From contig NC_085866.1 of the NCBI RefSeq assembly GCF_034702125.1, forward strand, positions 19,363,315 through 19,427,314: a stretch of 64,000 bases of DNA, read 5' to 3'. Both the position numbers and the translations under genes were made by a program. The notes beneath the pieces were generated by a model that was not told the DNA's origin, did no database searches, and saw only the letters and a list, made by a program, of their open reading frames with translations. The DNA comes from Engraulis encrasicolus. Taxonomy: Eukaryota; Chordata; Actinopteri; Clupeiformes; Engraulidae. Below, in pieces: positions 30,001 through 63,361 of this stretch. Numbering within the stretch: position 1 is the first letter of the stretch; each line of letters begins with the position of its first letter.

Positions 30001-30959
30001 CTGTCCTCCAAATTAACATACGGGAATCTGATTGGATAGAAGGGTGGTCATTTGTACATTAAACATGAGGCATGAGGCCATGGCGTTTTTTGACACAGTT
30101 TTTCGACACATAATATGAGACATATTGCTCTATTTTTAGGTTTTTCCTCACCTAAAGTATATTTATCCAGCTTGAATCCCTAGCTGTGTGCAATTTGGGC
30201 AAACGGTTTAGAGACACCGTTAAAAAAAAAAAAAAAAAAAAGAGGGAATATCTGATGGTCTGACATATGCTATTGAAGTAGCCCAAGTATGAATGATATA
30301 TCGAAACCATAAACGGTCACCATTATCCAAAGACTCTGCCAAAGTTGAGTTTCGGGGGCAATACGGCTGTTGAAAGTGTCAACACCAGAGCGAGTCTTTC
30401 CATGTGACAGAGGCAGATTGACTGGAAGAACATGCTGAGTTGGTTTTCCGCAAACAGGTGTATTTTAATTTGTCAGCAAAACTAGCAGGTAAGGCACAAT
30501 GGGTATACAAACGCACAATGCGCGTACAGTATTCTTTCAAGTTTCTGCACCTTTTTCGCGGGGCAAATATGTCTCAGGAGCACTAGCGCAGGTCGGACTT
30601 AATTGTCTGGATTCGGAATGGCCACCTTTTCACCAGTTTTCCTTCTCCTTTTTCAAGTCAACAGCAAGCAACATAACAGTAGCTTGCTGACTTATTGTTG
30701 TGATAAGAATGATTGCACTCACTGTTAAGACAGACTAGTTCTAATAATGTTAGGGGCCTTGTTAGGGGCCTGTCGATGTAAGCATTCGTGCCTGCCTTCT
30801 TCATTTGCATATTGAAGTCCTGAGACAGCATTTATGATTTACTTTTTTTTTTTTTTTTTTTTTTTACTATACTCACTTTAAAGTAGCCTACAGTAGCTGC
30901 CAAGCTGCCAACCGATAGGCCTGGTTACATACACCTGCTTGCATTTGGACTCCATCCGT

Positions 30960-31845
30960 TTAGCCAGACAAAAACCCAGGTAGCGATGGTGCAAATCATA
31001 GGACATTTCAGGAAGGCGACTCGGAAGCGTCCAATCACGTTCGAGGAATGAATCCCTGGTCCAACCAGAGGCTTATCGCTTCATCGCAGTCGGAAAAAAA
31101 ACTACGCCGAAAAAGACAAATATAAGACCTTTCTATGCAATTATTGCGCTATTAAACAGATTAAAGTTAGACACTGTTTAATGTAACCGGTTGGAATTTA
31201 AATCTGCGTTGTGTTGTAGTTGGAATAAAGATGACTCCGAGACAGGTGAAGATTGATACAATGTTTTAGTGATGGTTCTGTTGGATTACCACACAGTACA
31301 ATTATCACCCTGGGGCTTGGGGCTGCACTCCCACTCCTCTTCCCACAGCATACAGAGTCAGGGGTTTACAATAAACACATTTAACAGTAACTAAATATAG
31401 TTTTTTTTAAAAAAACTTATTAGAGAGAAAAGATATTAAATCGCTGGGTTATGGATTACAGGGGCTACTACCATAGCCTGTCTTCCCATTGACCCTAGTG
31501 TGCCCTGCTAGCTAGCTTAGCAAAACTCCGCTAGCATAAACAAGAAATTAGCTAAGCTGCAGGGTCACAATACCATTTCAAGATGCAAAAATACCTAAAC
31601 AATCGAAAATAAACACACACACGTGTTACTTATTTGCTTGTGATAATTGCTTTTAGTTATTAATAATCCGTTGGAAGTTTGTAGTCGTCGTGCTCGCTGT
31701 GGTTGAAACAGGACACCAACAAAGCCTGGGATTGGACCAGGGTTTTCCGCGAACATTCAGCGAACGTGATTGGACAATATTCATGCGCCTTCCTGAAATC
31801 TCCTACGATTTGCACCATCGCCGGGCAGGCCTGCATTTCGACTTC
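30960..31845. mobile_element. large inverted repeat, arms ~100 bp, spacer ~650 bp
   Basis: The left arm (CCAATCACGTTCGAG, TTTCAGGAAGGCG, GATGGTGCAAATCATAGGA) has its complement at 31730-31845 (CGAACGTGATTGGAC, GCGCCTTCCTGAAAT). The middle has no transposase frame. Confidence 0.65.
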
Positions 31846-32154
31846 AGGCTACCTCTCTTCTTCTTAATCTTCATTCTCGTTTGTGACCACAGGGGTGGGC
31901 TATTGAGCCTAGTTTGGGTGGAGCAGCAACAGTGTTTGCCACAGATGATGTGGCGATATAGTATCTGCCCAAGCTTATGCACAGGCCTTGCTTTCTCCAC
32001 AAACTATTGCATTTGCAGGTAAATGTAGACAACATTTGACCATATGCAACAATGGATTGGATAGCATACCTGTTGAAATAGCTTCTCAACTTCAACTCTG
32101 TGCAAGAGTTTGAGTGCTATTGCTGTATATATAATATTAATATACAAATCAGAC

Positions 32155-32173
32155 TCACTCACTCACTCACTCA

Positions 32174-32242
<69 letters not shown>
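32155..32242 (+). repeat. (ACTC)n then (CA)n microsatellite
   Basis: Short ACTC run merging into ~36 CA units in the intergenic region. Confidence 0.95.
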
Positions 32243-32244
<2 letters not shown>

Positions 32245-32692
32245 TACGAGGTCCCTGCTACGGAGTGCAGAATATAACTTGCACAGTGCTGATGCCTGAA
32301 GATATGTCATGCGTTGAGGCTTTCTGAACTTAAGTGATCCTATCAGTTCCATCAAAGTTTGTTGGAAAGGAGTGTCTTTAGAGATTTCCCCTTTTAGAAG
32401 TGTGGTGATGTAAACAGAGCGATCCTTTTGAATAGGCCCATGTAGACTTTCTTTTTGTCAGTAAAAAGTATTTGTGCTTGGTATTCCAGGAAAAGCATAA
32501 TAATGGCGAAGGAAATTGACAATTAATGAAGAGTTTCCAGAGCAAAGAGAAGTCATGTTGTTGACAAGTCTTGAGAGCCGGGCGGATGCTGTAAGCACTG
32601 CTGTTGTGGCTCAGAGCTGCAAGCGTATTACACTGTAGCGATGCAGATGTCAACTGGGGGGTCTGGGGGAGGAAGGAAGTAACAGCACAGAG

Positions 32693-32741
<49 letters not shown>

Positions 32742-33034
32742 CGTGTGTGTGTTCGTGTGTGTGTGTGTGCACACGTGTGTAGGTGGTGAGGTGGAGACAT
32801 GGGTCACAGGACTCATGACTGATGATGTAAGTAGAAGTAGAACCATGCACAGGAAAACAAAACTCTTCATAAAGGTTTCAGTTTCAAGCTCATTTAGTTG
32901 TACAAAAAACAAACTGTTGATAAGCTTTGGTTTTGCGACCAGGCCTGCATACAATGCCTTGCCCTTTTCTCGTATGCTGTTGCTGGCACAGAAAGGCGTG
33001 AAAAAAATGTGTCAGTGCTGTTTTCACACGTACA

Positions 33035-33244
33035 CAGGGCCGGACTAATGCACAGGCTAGATATGGCTGCAGCCTAGGGGGGCGCACCTGTCAGGGGGGC
33101 CATCTACTGTGCCAAATAGTTTTACATCTTGTTCATATACTCCACTCCAGAGTTGGCAGAGTGCAAAATCTGCCCTCCACTGGGGCCTCCAGCAACCTGT
33201 TGCCTAGGGCCCCCGAGCCAGTCTGGCCCCTTAGTCTGGCCCTG
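33035..33244. mobile_element. hAT-type element (CAGGGCCGG family)
   Basis: Ends CAGGGCCGGACTAA and TTAGTCTGGCCCTG. Target duplication cacgtaca / cacgtata (7 of 8). Same end family as 15244-15873. Confidence 0.85.
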
Positions 33245-34610
33245 CACGTATACTGTTGCACTCTGCTCCTCCGCATGGCACTGCAGTGCTGGTTGGATGG
33301 GCTTGGTGGTCGTGCTGTGCAGTTTTGCACTTCTCTTGCAGTGCCAGTGGCATGGCTGAGAGAGAGGGGAAGAAAGAAAGATAGGCCAACAGACAGAAAG
33401 AAAGAAATATACAGACAGACAGACAGACAGAGATATACAGACAGACTTTGAGAAGGAGAGGCAGGCAGCACAGGTTGGATGTGCGTAGGCCGTGCAGTTC
33501 TATACTTCCTTTTTCACTGCCAGCTGCACAGCTGTGTGCGTGTGTGGGTGGTTGACGTTTAAGGCCGTAACACACTTAAAGGAGGAAACATGTTCCAATT
33601 CCTGAAAAAATTGGTGGAAAAATTGGAAAAAATATCAAAAATTGGGGGTATCAGTGGTCCATGGAATTTCGCCTAATTTTTGCCACTTTTTGGAAAATGT
33701 GTCCTGAGGTGTGACATCATTGGTGTGACATTTCTGTAAGATACAATAAAATGATTAATATTCTGCACAAACATACCCCCAATGCTCTTTCTGCTATTGT
33801 TCCTTTAACCCCCACCCCCCACACACACTACTACCCACCCGCACCCCCACCCCCACCCACACACGCCTATGCATCGTACAGGCAGACAACTGTGATTTCA
33901 CTGCATGGTTTCACTGTATTACTTGTAATAATTGTGTGAATGTGACAAATAAATCTCCTGGTATCCTTATGTCCTTGCATGATGCATGAAAAATAAGTCA
34001 GGATTGAGTAACACAATGCCTAAGCATGTCACACCACAGGACATGAAGTCACACCACAAGAAATTCACTGCATTGTGACCATTTTAATCCTTTTGTATTC
34101 GTGACTGACCTCAGAGCTCATGCCAACTAGATAATGATATTGTGTTTAACCGTAATATGTGTTTTCACTCATAAAAAACTGTGTTGCCTTCCGTAAGAGC
34201 CGTCACACCACGGGACACCATAAATGAACCTAAGCATTGTGTGACAGAAACATTGCAATACGTAGAAATATTAAGAGGTTAATAGTCACCTTAAACTTCC
34301 ACACCACTCTCCAATGACTGAGGTATAACTGGTTAGGAGCCTGTCTTTAAGACCCTTGTAGTTGGCCTTGCAGCTGCCCGTCCTGACCTGACTTACATGT
34401 CACCCCGCAGGACGCAATTTGTGTTACGAAATTGAACTTGTAGTTAATATTACTGTATTGAGTTTTTTCACATTCATATTTTTTTATATAAGGTATATTT
34501 ATGCAATCCCAAATGCTTTATAAATGATTCAAAATGTTGTTGGTTTATTTTATAGCTGTATATATTCCAGGTTGTATTAATGTTACAGTCACACCACAGG
34601 ACATTTGACA

Positions 34611-36297
34611 TATGAGTGATTCTACGATTCCCCTACGCTTTTAAGTCCGTGGATTTTATTTGCCAATTCCACTAACTATTAACTGCATCCAATGATGTTT
34701 TGGACATTAGAAAACATTTATCTTTCATATAATACAGAAAGTGTAGACATGGCATTATTTCCCTCAGCAAGAATGAATATTTAATACTGGTTTTGGGCGT
34801 TTTCATGCCGTCCTGTTTTCCAAATGTCAGATTCGGTCTTCATATTAGCATGTAAAGAAACTTGTTTTGCCCAAGACGATTGCAAATGTTGATTCACAGT
34901 AATCATCACAATATGACAAAACTGTCAGAAAGACCACTGTCCTTTCCATTATGCATGAAATTTGCCATTTTGTGTGTGTCCACGAAAACTGTGTTAACCG
35001 TGTCACGGTCTGAAACCCGCTCCATAAATCAGTAATGGTTTGATCTTAGGCCATACGAATAACATCACGTGATGTCATAACCTCTTTGGCAGGATATGGG
35101 AAGACTTTTTGGTAAGTTTTGAGCTCCATCCTTCCATAATTTAATCCATTCTTTTTCATGTTCTCATAGCGGGAAAATTGCCTGTCAACTGTGTTATCAA
35201 CATATTCATAAGAATCTGAATTACAAATCACATGTAGAAAAACACAGATAAAGCATACAGATACATGAATTGATTAAGGTGTTGTGGTGGAACTTCTGAG
35301 GTCCTCAGTTAGCACAACACCATAAAAATGGCTGAAATGTCAACCGTGTTACCGTCAATGGTGTTACAATTAGCCAATTATGACAGTCAGGGTTGCCAGA
35401 TGAGGGTGATGATTTCCAGCCCAAAACATTTTCAAAACCGGCCTAGAAGCACAAAATCCTGCCCAATTCTATTGATTTCTATAGCAAAAAGTGGGCGGGT
35501 TTTTCTGATGATTTTCTGATGATTTCTACCTGCACACAGCCATCCTAAGCAGCCCAATTGGGCGGGAACCAGCCCAATCTGGCAACACTGATGACACTGG
35601 AGTAGGAGTATGTTTTTTCCAATTTATCTCCATATTGACAGACAAACAAACAAAATAATTTCTTTTCTAGGGAGATGGGTTCGTGTGCTCTGTTTTTTTT
35701 TCCTAAAAAAGTGCCGACTTATTCCCCTGCACTGTTGACCGTAACACAGTTGAGTAACACGGTTGACTGTTTTGAAAGTGTTTTTCAGCTATTGATCCCT
35801 TATGTGTTGGAAAAATCCTATGAACAGACACTAGGGATTATCTCTGGAGAAGGAAGTCTTGTGTAAGGAGGGTGACTAAATTCAAATCAGACGTTACAGG
35901 TATTTATATTGTCAGTCTGTATCACAGTGAATCATAAAATCCTACTTATGAAGCTCAACAATCACATTTTCTATATCAGTTGCACAGATTAATGAGAACA
36001 TTATTGCTAAGGGACATAAGCACTTTCAAACGTATGTTGTTTCAACTCTGTAGTACTTTTATATATGTTTGAAATGACATACTTGTCCATAACACTGTTG
36101 ACAAAATAATCAAGCAAATGTTCGCTTTCATTAGAGTATTTATCAAATGATTTAAGATTAAGCTTGGCAATTTGCTTGTTTGGAAACTTAAATATATACA
36201 CTATTTAAACATCTAGGTCATTTAGTTGAAAAAAAAATACTGATAATTGACATTTTGCTTTTGCCAAAAGCGTAGGGGAATCGTAGAATCACTCGTA
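34611..36297. mobile_element. 1.7-kb terminal-inverted-repeat element with repeated 13-mer
   Basis: 29-bp ends beginning GAGTGATTCTACGATTCCCC and its exact complement at 36266-36294. Inside, GTCAACxGTGTTA-like words recur at about 34991, 35184, 35339, 35350, 35737, 35755 and 36090. Two minus-strand frames of 61 and 64 codons (35046-35231, 36007-36201) have no family that I recognise. It contains the hAT element 35388-35590. Confidence 0.7.
35388..35590. mobile_element. hAT-type element (CAGGGTTGCCAGAT family)
   Basis: Ends CAGGGTTGCCAGAT and ATCTGGCAACACTG. Target duplication atgacagt / atgacact (7 of 8). Nested inside 34611-36297. Confidence 0.85.
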
Positions 36298-37209
36298 TAA
36301 ACCTTTCCATAAATCTGAACAAAAATATTTCTTCTCATCTAAGACTAATATGAAACATGATGTACCACATCTTCTTTCATTTACATTTGTTTTCAAGAGG
36401 AAAAATATCAATTTTGTAGGTTTTTAACTAGTGTTACGTAAAAACAGGGCGTCATATCAACCACTCGCGTGCGTGCGTGGGTGCGTGAGAGAGAGAGAGA
36501 GACAGAGAGACTCCACCGGTCCACTCCATTCCGCATGTCTTCTCTGTTGTTAGATAGGCTAGATGTGTCCATGCAGTTTCACACGTTATGCTCTCTCCTT
36601 CACTATCATAGAGAGAGGTAGACAGACAGAGACAGGCAGGTAGACAGAGATAGCTGTGGTTGGATCTCCGGTTGCAAGTTCACTCTTGCTCTTTTACTGC
36701 TAACGTGGTGACGAGAGAGAGAGAGAGAGAGAGTGGTGTCATCAGATGTATCGTCTGTGAATGAAACCCTTCGTCATGTACCATGTTTAGAGAGAGATGT
36801 ATTCTATTTATATTTCTGTTTATTATATCAGTCACCAGTTCATGTAATTACATGTTACAGCCACATGGACTAAAAAAAGCATGAGAGAGTGTGAATAAAT
36901 GAAAGAGTCTGACAGACCCACAGGCAGACAGGTCATTTCTTCATCCTACTCTCCGACATGTTGTAAGCACAACAGCTGCAGTGAGTCATAGCTGTGTAGC
37001 CAATGGCGTGGTGTTAAACAGCAGCTAGATGCATGATGCACCATCCCTCTTGCACAATATGTAGTGTCCTAATGTCTACGGCCACAGGCACCTTTGGGGT
37101 GTTAGTGGATGACTCCATCCAGCATGCTTTTAGTCAGCAGTGAAAGACTCCCTCTTGTGATGTACTGTACTGTATAATGCAGAAGCTGAACAAGACACAT
37201 GGACATACA

Positions 37210-37752
<543 letters not shown>

Positions 37753-38034
37753 TGATGAAGATTGCTGCTCTTAGTCATGGATGTTTTATGGCTTCAGTTC
37801 TCTAGGACCCCAGGCCCTTTTAAATAATGCATGCCTTTAATCTGACATCATTTCCTCTGACGCTATATCTGCCCAATGAGCGCATGGACAACACATGTGA
37901 TATGTGATAATTTATCGGTAATGCTTCTTAATGTGGTAGATTAGTCGCCCTGTAATGGGACACGGGCCTTACAGAGTGGACATGACACAGATATTAGGCT
38001 AGTGGTCAAATCTCTATTTTAGTGGTGCACTTTG

Positions 38035-38039
<5 letters not shown>

Positions 38040-38115
<76 letters not shown>
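38040..38115 (+). repeat. (CT)n microsatellite
   Basis: CTCTGT then pure CT. A G/A-rich purine tract follows at 38335-38460. Confidence 0.95.
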
Positions 38116-38119
<4 letters not shown>

Positions 38120-39119
38120 TCGTTTCTGTGTGTTCTTCTATCTCATCTCCTGTCCTATTTACTCTCTCTCTCATACGTCTGTCTGCCCCCCCCCCCCCTT
38201 ATTTCGCCTATCTCTGTATCTGTCTATGCTCTGTGTCTGCTACAGCCTCCCTGTCATGCATGCACACTCTCCCTCTCTGGCTCTCACCCTGACAGTTTAC
38301 TCTACAGGGACACTGAGGAGATACAGAGCAACTCAGAGAGAGAGAGAGAAACAGAGGGAGGAAGGGAGCGAGTGAGCAAGAGAGCGAGTGAGCAAGAGAG
38401 AGTGAAGGAGAAAGAAAGAGAGAGAGGGAGGGAGGGAGCGAGAGAGTGACAGAGAGGGTGGGAGGGAGGTGTGACCTCACACTCAGCACTTTCAGAAGCC
38501 AGCAGTAGCAGAGTGTGGCGCTGGCTCTCAGGGTGAGAGGAGAGCAGAGCAGAAAGCAGGACAGCCCTCTTGTGAGTCTGTCTGCCTGTCTGTCTGTGTC
38601 TTTGTGTATGTGCATGCGTGTTTGGAGGAAGAGGCATTCGCATGACAGCCCTCTGTCTGTGTGTGTATGTGTGACAGCTCTTTCTCGTGTGTGTTTGTAT
38701 GTGTGTGTTTGTACATGCGTGTGTGTGTGTGTGTGCGCGCGTTTAAATAGAGGGACATTTACAAAGTACTTTCGTCGTGTCATTCTGTAATGAAGAGGAG
38801 CTTCTGTCTTTGGGATTATAATTGAGGATCAAGAGGCACTTTTGACAACTGAGGACTGGTAAGTGTTTGTGTGCTGTGATGTCAGTCCTTTCAGTGGACT
38901 TGTAGAAACATGTAGCCTTATAACCGTCTACAGTAGTTTGACAGGTTGGTTGCAACCAACCTCATCATGCTAGCCCTCGCACAGTAATGCTCTACTAAAC
39001 CAGGGCTGGTCGACTCGTCTCGTAATTTTTCATTGAGCAATTTGAGATTTATTGCATGAAGCTACGCTGCTATATCCTTTCATTTCTTTTGGGATCGATA
39101 AAGTACTGTATCTCTAGCC

Positions 39120-39346
39120 CAATGTTTCCCAACCTTTTTTGTCTTGTGTACCCTCAAGCCTTTTCGTTGCGCCGATGAGTACCCCCTAAGTCAAGTTCTA
39201 TACCGCTTTCTCTATCCCAATGTAACTGAGCTACATGTATTTGATAAAATTACATGTTTCCACAATGTTACATGTTTTCACAAGTACCCCCTGCAGTGTG
39301 CTCGCGTACCCCTTGTGGTACACGTACCCCTGGTTGGGAAACACTG
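39120..39346. mobile_element. hAT-type element (CAGTGTTTCCCAACC family), second copy
   Basis: Ends CAATGTTTCCCAACC and GGTTGGGAAACACTG with perfect 8-bp target duplication ctctagcc (39112-39119, 39347-39354). Internal TACCCC words repeated. Confidence 0.92.
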
Positions 39347-39489
39347 CTCTAGCCTGCTCTCCTACTACGACCACCCTAACCCTCGTATACAGCAAATGTT
39401 CTAGCGCAGCAGTATAGTGTTTTCATAATCATAATTTTTTATGAAGCAATTTGAGATTTATTCTCTGAAGCACTTACCCCCCTACCCAC

Positions 39490-39625
<136 letters not shown>

Positions 39626-39801
39626 ACCGCGGGGGGAGACTATTAATCCTTGTGTCCAGAGGGAACTGAAATGGCCCTTTAAGGCGGGAGGGATGAACCC
39701 TGATACGCTGATACGCTTTTATGGCATTACCACGCCATAATGTTGCAAGGCTCTGGCACTGGCACTGGCACTGTCGGGCATGGAGGAGGAGGAGGAAGAG
39801 G

Positions 39802-39845
<44 letters not shown>

Positions 39846-39857
39846 TTGTGTCTGTGT

Positions 39858-39900
<43 letters not shown>

Positions 39901-39915
39901 TGTGTGTGTCTGTGT

Positions 39916-39962
<47 letters not shown>

Positions 39963-39966
39963 TTTG
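39802..39966 (+). repeat. (GT)n microsatellite with CTGTGTGT variants
   Basis: GT tract in opposite phase to the CA tract 180 bp earlier, so the two could pair as an inverted repeat. Confidence 0.95.
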
Positions 39967-41177
39967 TATGTGTCTGTAGGGTTGCAAAAGTGTACTAAGA
40001 CAGATTCAATGTAATCTGCAGCCACACGTCATCTTCTCTCTTGCACTCCACTCATTGCAAAGTTTAGTCTACTCTCTCCAGTATCCAGTATGCAATGTGC
40101 AAATGTAAGATGCGTAAAAAAAACAACTATGGTGTGTTGTGTTCTCTCATTTATTCATCATGAGATGTGGCCTGTTAAGTCTTTTTTGCTGTCATAAAAG
40201 GGGAAGTGTGGAGGGAAAGGGGCGAGTGGAGGGAGAGCGAGTGAAAGGGCAGTAAAGCTGTCTCATGATGACGGAGTGTAGTGTGCAAGTCCCCTCTCCA
40301 AACTCACGTCCTTTCCTGCCCTCTCTCCCCTGTCCACATAATCAACATGGGTAAAGTCAGCTTCATATTGAACATTCATCTTAAGACTTGAAAATGCAAA
40401 CGTGATACTGTGTCTGAAAAATAGCACAAGTTCGTTGTCAAATTAATTCATCCAAAGTAAAGCTGACAATGAGGCACAAGGACGGAGTACAGAGGAAAAA
40501 GGACGCAGGTTTAGAGAAATGACAGGCACCCTCAGTGCAACCTTGACTGTTTGACTGCCGAGTGGCTGGTTTGGGTCCTCCTCCTCTCTACTCTCTGCTC
40601 TCTGCTCTCTCCTCCCTTCTTTGGTCTCTGCTCACTGCAACTGTGATTGTTCAGATATCACGTTTTTAAACTAACCAATGAGCAATATAAAACTCACCTA
40701 ATTCAAGTCAACATGCAGGATAGAGGACAGAGGGAAGGATGTGAGTTTAGAGAAATGACCTGCACACTCAGTGTTTGGTTTCAGCTCGCTGCACCCCACC
40801 CCACCCCACCGCTCTGTTCAACACAGGAAGCATCGCATCTTCCCGTTTTGCTTGGCTGGCAGGCAGGCAGGCTGCTCTAGGAGTGTGTGTGCGTGTGTGT
40901 GTGTGAGAGTGAGTGAGAGAGAGAAGTGTTGGGTGTGTGTGACACAAAGACCGTGACAGCAGAAAAAAGGGCCACAATCTGCTGATGACAGACCGTTGGC
41001 ATTGACCAGTCAAAACAGTTTCACAAAAAATGCCACACTGACCAAAGGCGTTGGTCAATATGTTGACCTCATCGTTTCGGAAGTTCAAGGTCAATGTAAG
41101 GGAGCATAAGACAAAGTATACATCAGGGTTAAGACGAGCATAAGACAAAGTATACAGTAAATTAGTGTTAAAACGCC

Positions 41178-41301
41178 AGAGCAACACAGATGCAATCCTT
41201 TGTCTTTTTTTAATCAAGTGCACAACATGGGGACTAACATCGCTTGACCATCAATGTTGTGCATCTAAAAAAGGAAAAGAATTGCATCTGTGCTGCTCCG
41301 G
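41178..41301. mobile_element. fold-back element, ~45-bp imperfect arms
   Basis: GAGCAACACAGATGCAATCC and complement GAATTGCATCTGTGCTGCTC, with TGCACAACAT near the centre. Confidence 0.65.
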
Positions 41302-41430
41302 GTTTTTTCTCTTCAGTTTAAGAATTGCTGGTTGTCTTGTCTCCCATTGATGCACCAGAGGAAAACACAGAAGTGTGTGGAATTATTCTAGTCAGTGTAC
41401 TGCAGGGTTAGTCCACCTGAGCACCTCAGT

Positions 41431-41597
41431 CAGGGCTAGACTGATCACCAGGGGCCAATGCTGTTGGTTTTTGTTTATTTTGTTTGTTTGTTTGTTTGAC
41501 AACTTGGAGAGCGGCCCACATTTTAGAGGTGGTTGCCTCGGTGAGTCTAAGGCAAAAATGCTTTGGCCATTTGTTTGGTTCCAGGAGTCCAGCCCTG
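41431..41597. mobile_element. short hAT-type element
   Basis: Ends CAGGGCTAGACT and AGTCCAGCCCTG. Flanks acctcagt / acgtcagc match 6 of 8. Confidence 0.7.
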
Positions 41598-42140
41598 ACG
41601 TCAGCAAATGTGCTGTTGATGACTGTATGACTTACTGTACATTTCAGCCTCAGGGCTAGGGAGGTTGGGCGGCTGGGGGGTGGAGGGTTGTCAAAGGGGT
41701 CAGTTGTTCTGGGCCCAGGCAGAGGTAGGCCCAGCCAGAGGATGGGGGGTGCCCGCCTGCCTGCCTGCCTGTCTGCCTTCCAGGGTGGCTGACACCTTTA
41801 GCCGGGTCCTGGACAAAGTCATCTGAAAGCCCCCTATAACTCAATGCATACGATGTGATGGGGACTCCTTTTTGCCCCCTCCTCCACCTCTCCCTGGGCC
41901 CGGGACAACTGACCCCTTTGTCTGCCACTGTGGATTTCCCTGGCTGCAGGCTTGTCGTGTGTTGGACACCTGCAGCTCATCTGTAGAGTAGACAAACATC
42001 CTCGCTGCTGTTATTCTGACCGACCGCCTGCCCGGTGCTGCATGTGTGAGAGCGTGCTATTATTAGCGGCAGTAGTAGTGCCGGCCGGTCGCCTCACCTC
42101 ATGCTGCTGAAAGGCTGCTGCTCTATCATGTCTCACATAT

Positions 42141-42142
<2 letters not shown>

Positions 42143-42231
<89 letters not shown>

Positions 42232-42430
42232 GAAAGAATGGAACGCTCCACTAGTGCACCGCACTGCACTACACTGCACTGCTCTATCCTACACTGCTAC
42301 ACTGCACTACACTGCACTACACACTACACTACACTACACTACACTACACTACACTGCACTACACTGCACTACACACTACACTACACTACACTACACTACA
42401 CACTACACTACACTGCACTACACCCTGCAC
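42143..42430 (+). repeat. (CT)n followed by ACTACACTGC minisatellite
   Basis: ~43 CT units (42143-42229) then ~170 bp of CACTACACTGCA-type units with ACTACACTACA variants. Confidence 0.95.
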
Positions 42431-42699
42431 TCATGTGAGTCCAACTAGTTCTTCACGCTCACACAAACACCCAACACCACCACACTGGCTGACAGAAATC
42501 AACCTCCTTCCCTTTTCCTTTAAGAAGATACTTGATGTCTACACTAACTGCACACTACACTCATGTGAAGCCCAACTAGTTCAAACCCACACTCACCCCC
42601 ACCCCCACCCCCACTACACTGCCTGGCGGAAACCAGCCAACAACCCTCGTCTTTTAAGAAGACACTTGATTGCTCCAAATTGTGGGGTTTGAGTTGTGT

Positions 42700-43101
42700 G
42701 ATAGAGAGTTAGGAGTTAAATTTAGGAGCCTGTAAAACACAGTTGGCATACTGTGAATTCCTGCAGTCTGTCGCTCTGGGTTGTTCTAAGCAACAGCAGC
42801 AGTAGCTCGCTCGGTAGCCTATACTATATGTGTAGCGTGCCGCATGTGGGGCAATACCTACATAAATAGAAGGCAGGAATGAAGCCCCAGACTGGACTAG
42901 GCTACTTTTGTACTGGACAATAGCACAGCATGCGTAGCCTACTGGTGTAGCCAGTCATACTATATGTGCCCATTCACAAGAAGGAGACACACTGTAGTAG
43001 TCAGTGAGTCTTGGTCACTACTGCTGTGCGTGTGAGTGATGGCAGAATGCATGTCTCTGAATTGTCACCTCTTTAAACCAGAGTTTGAGCCCGTCTGCGG
43101 T
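42700..43101 (+). promoter_or_regulatory. probable arhgap4 5' UTR / promoter region
   Basis: Non-repetitive stretch just before the first coding exon. Assigned by position only. An upstream in-frame ATG at 43039 follows a TGA three bases earlier. A non-coding first exon further upstream is possible (see 38800-38858). Confidence 0.25.
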
Positions 43102-62111
<19,010 letters not shown>

Positions 62112-62146
62112 GTGAGTTATGACTTTACCGCTCTCACTTTCCCGCA

Positions 62147-62149
<3 letters not shown>

Positions 62150-62204
<55 letters not shown>

Positions 62205-62234
62205 TTCTCTCTCTAATTCTATATCTGTCTCTCG

Positions 62235-62269
<35 letters not shown>

Positions 62270-62355
62270 ATTCTATATCTGTCTCTCGCTTCTCTCTCTC
62301 TCTCTTTCTTTCTCTCTCTCTCTCCCTCTCTCTATTTCTCTCTTTGTCTGTCTCT

Positions 62356-62454
<99 letters not shown>

Positions 62455-62472
62455 CTATATCTGTCTCTCGCT

Positions 62473-62503
<31 letters not shown>

Positions 62504-62532
62504 ATTCTATATCCGTCTCTCGCTTCTCTCTC

Positions 62533-62612
<80 letters not shown>
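62150..62612 (+). repeat. (CT)n tract with CTAATTCTATATCTGTCTCT units
   Basis: CT microsatellite after arhgap4 exon 16 in which an ATTCTATATCTGTCTCTCGC block recurs four times. Confidence 0.95.
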
Positions 62613-62615
<3 letters not shown>

Positions 62616-62754
62616 ACCCTACAGTGCTTGGGGTGATGGTTTTTGTCAAGCCACAACACACACCTGGCTGCTGAAGGTCCCATGTTTTAGCATAAAGAAG
62701 TGGTAGTGCTCACAATATAGTGTCAGAACAATACAAACACATGCACACACACGT

Positions 62755-62885
<131 letters not shown>

Positions 62886-62992
62886 CATTCAAATAAGGTT
62901 GTTAGTTCTCTTTCATAAGCCCAAACACCTGGCTCTGTTGGACAGGTGGAAAGGATCAGGTTTCTACACACACACACACTCAGACACACACA

Positions 62993-63099
<107 letters not shown>

Positions 63100-63361
63100 C
63101 GATGCACACACACACACACACGTCGATACAGACATGAGCTTATGTACTGTACTGTAAACACAGGCATTCACTCCACATCCACATTAGTCAGATCATATTT
63201 GCTCACCAGTTCTTCTTTTCACAACAGAGGAAACTGTTTTGATGGTAAAAATGAAGATGGCTTTTGTGTGGTCTCATAGCCTATAATGTGGCCTAGTGCA
63301 CACACCAGCCCACAGACCTGCCCCGTCAGTATGCTCCCTTCCAACACCTGTCCTCCTATTT

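Noticed and set aside
40480..40770. Diverged 210-bp direct repeat (TTTAGAGAAATGAC in both copies)
   Set aside because: Similarity is patchy and restricted to a few words; not enough to call a duplication.
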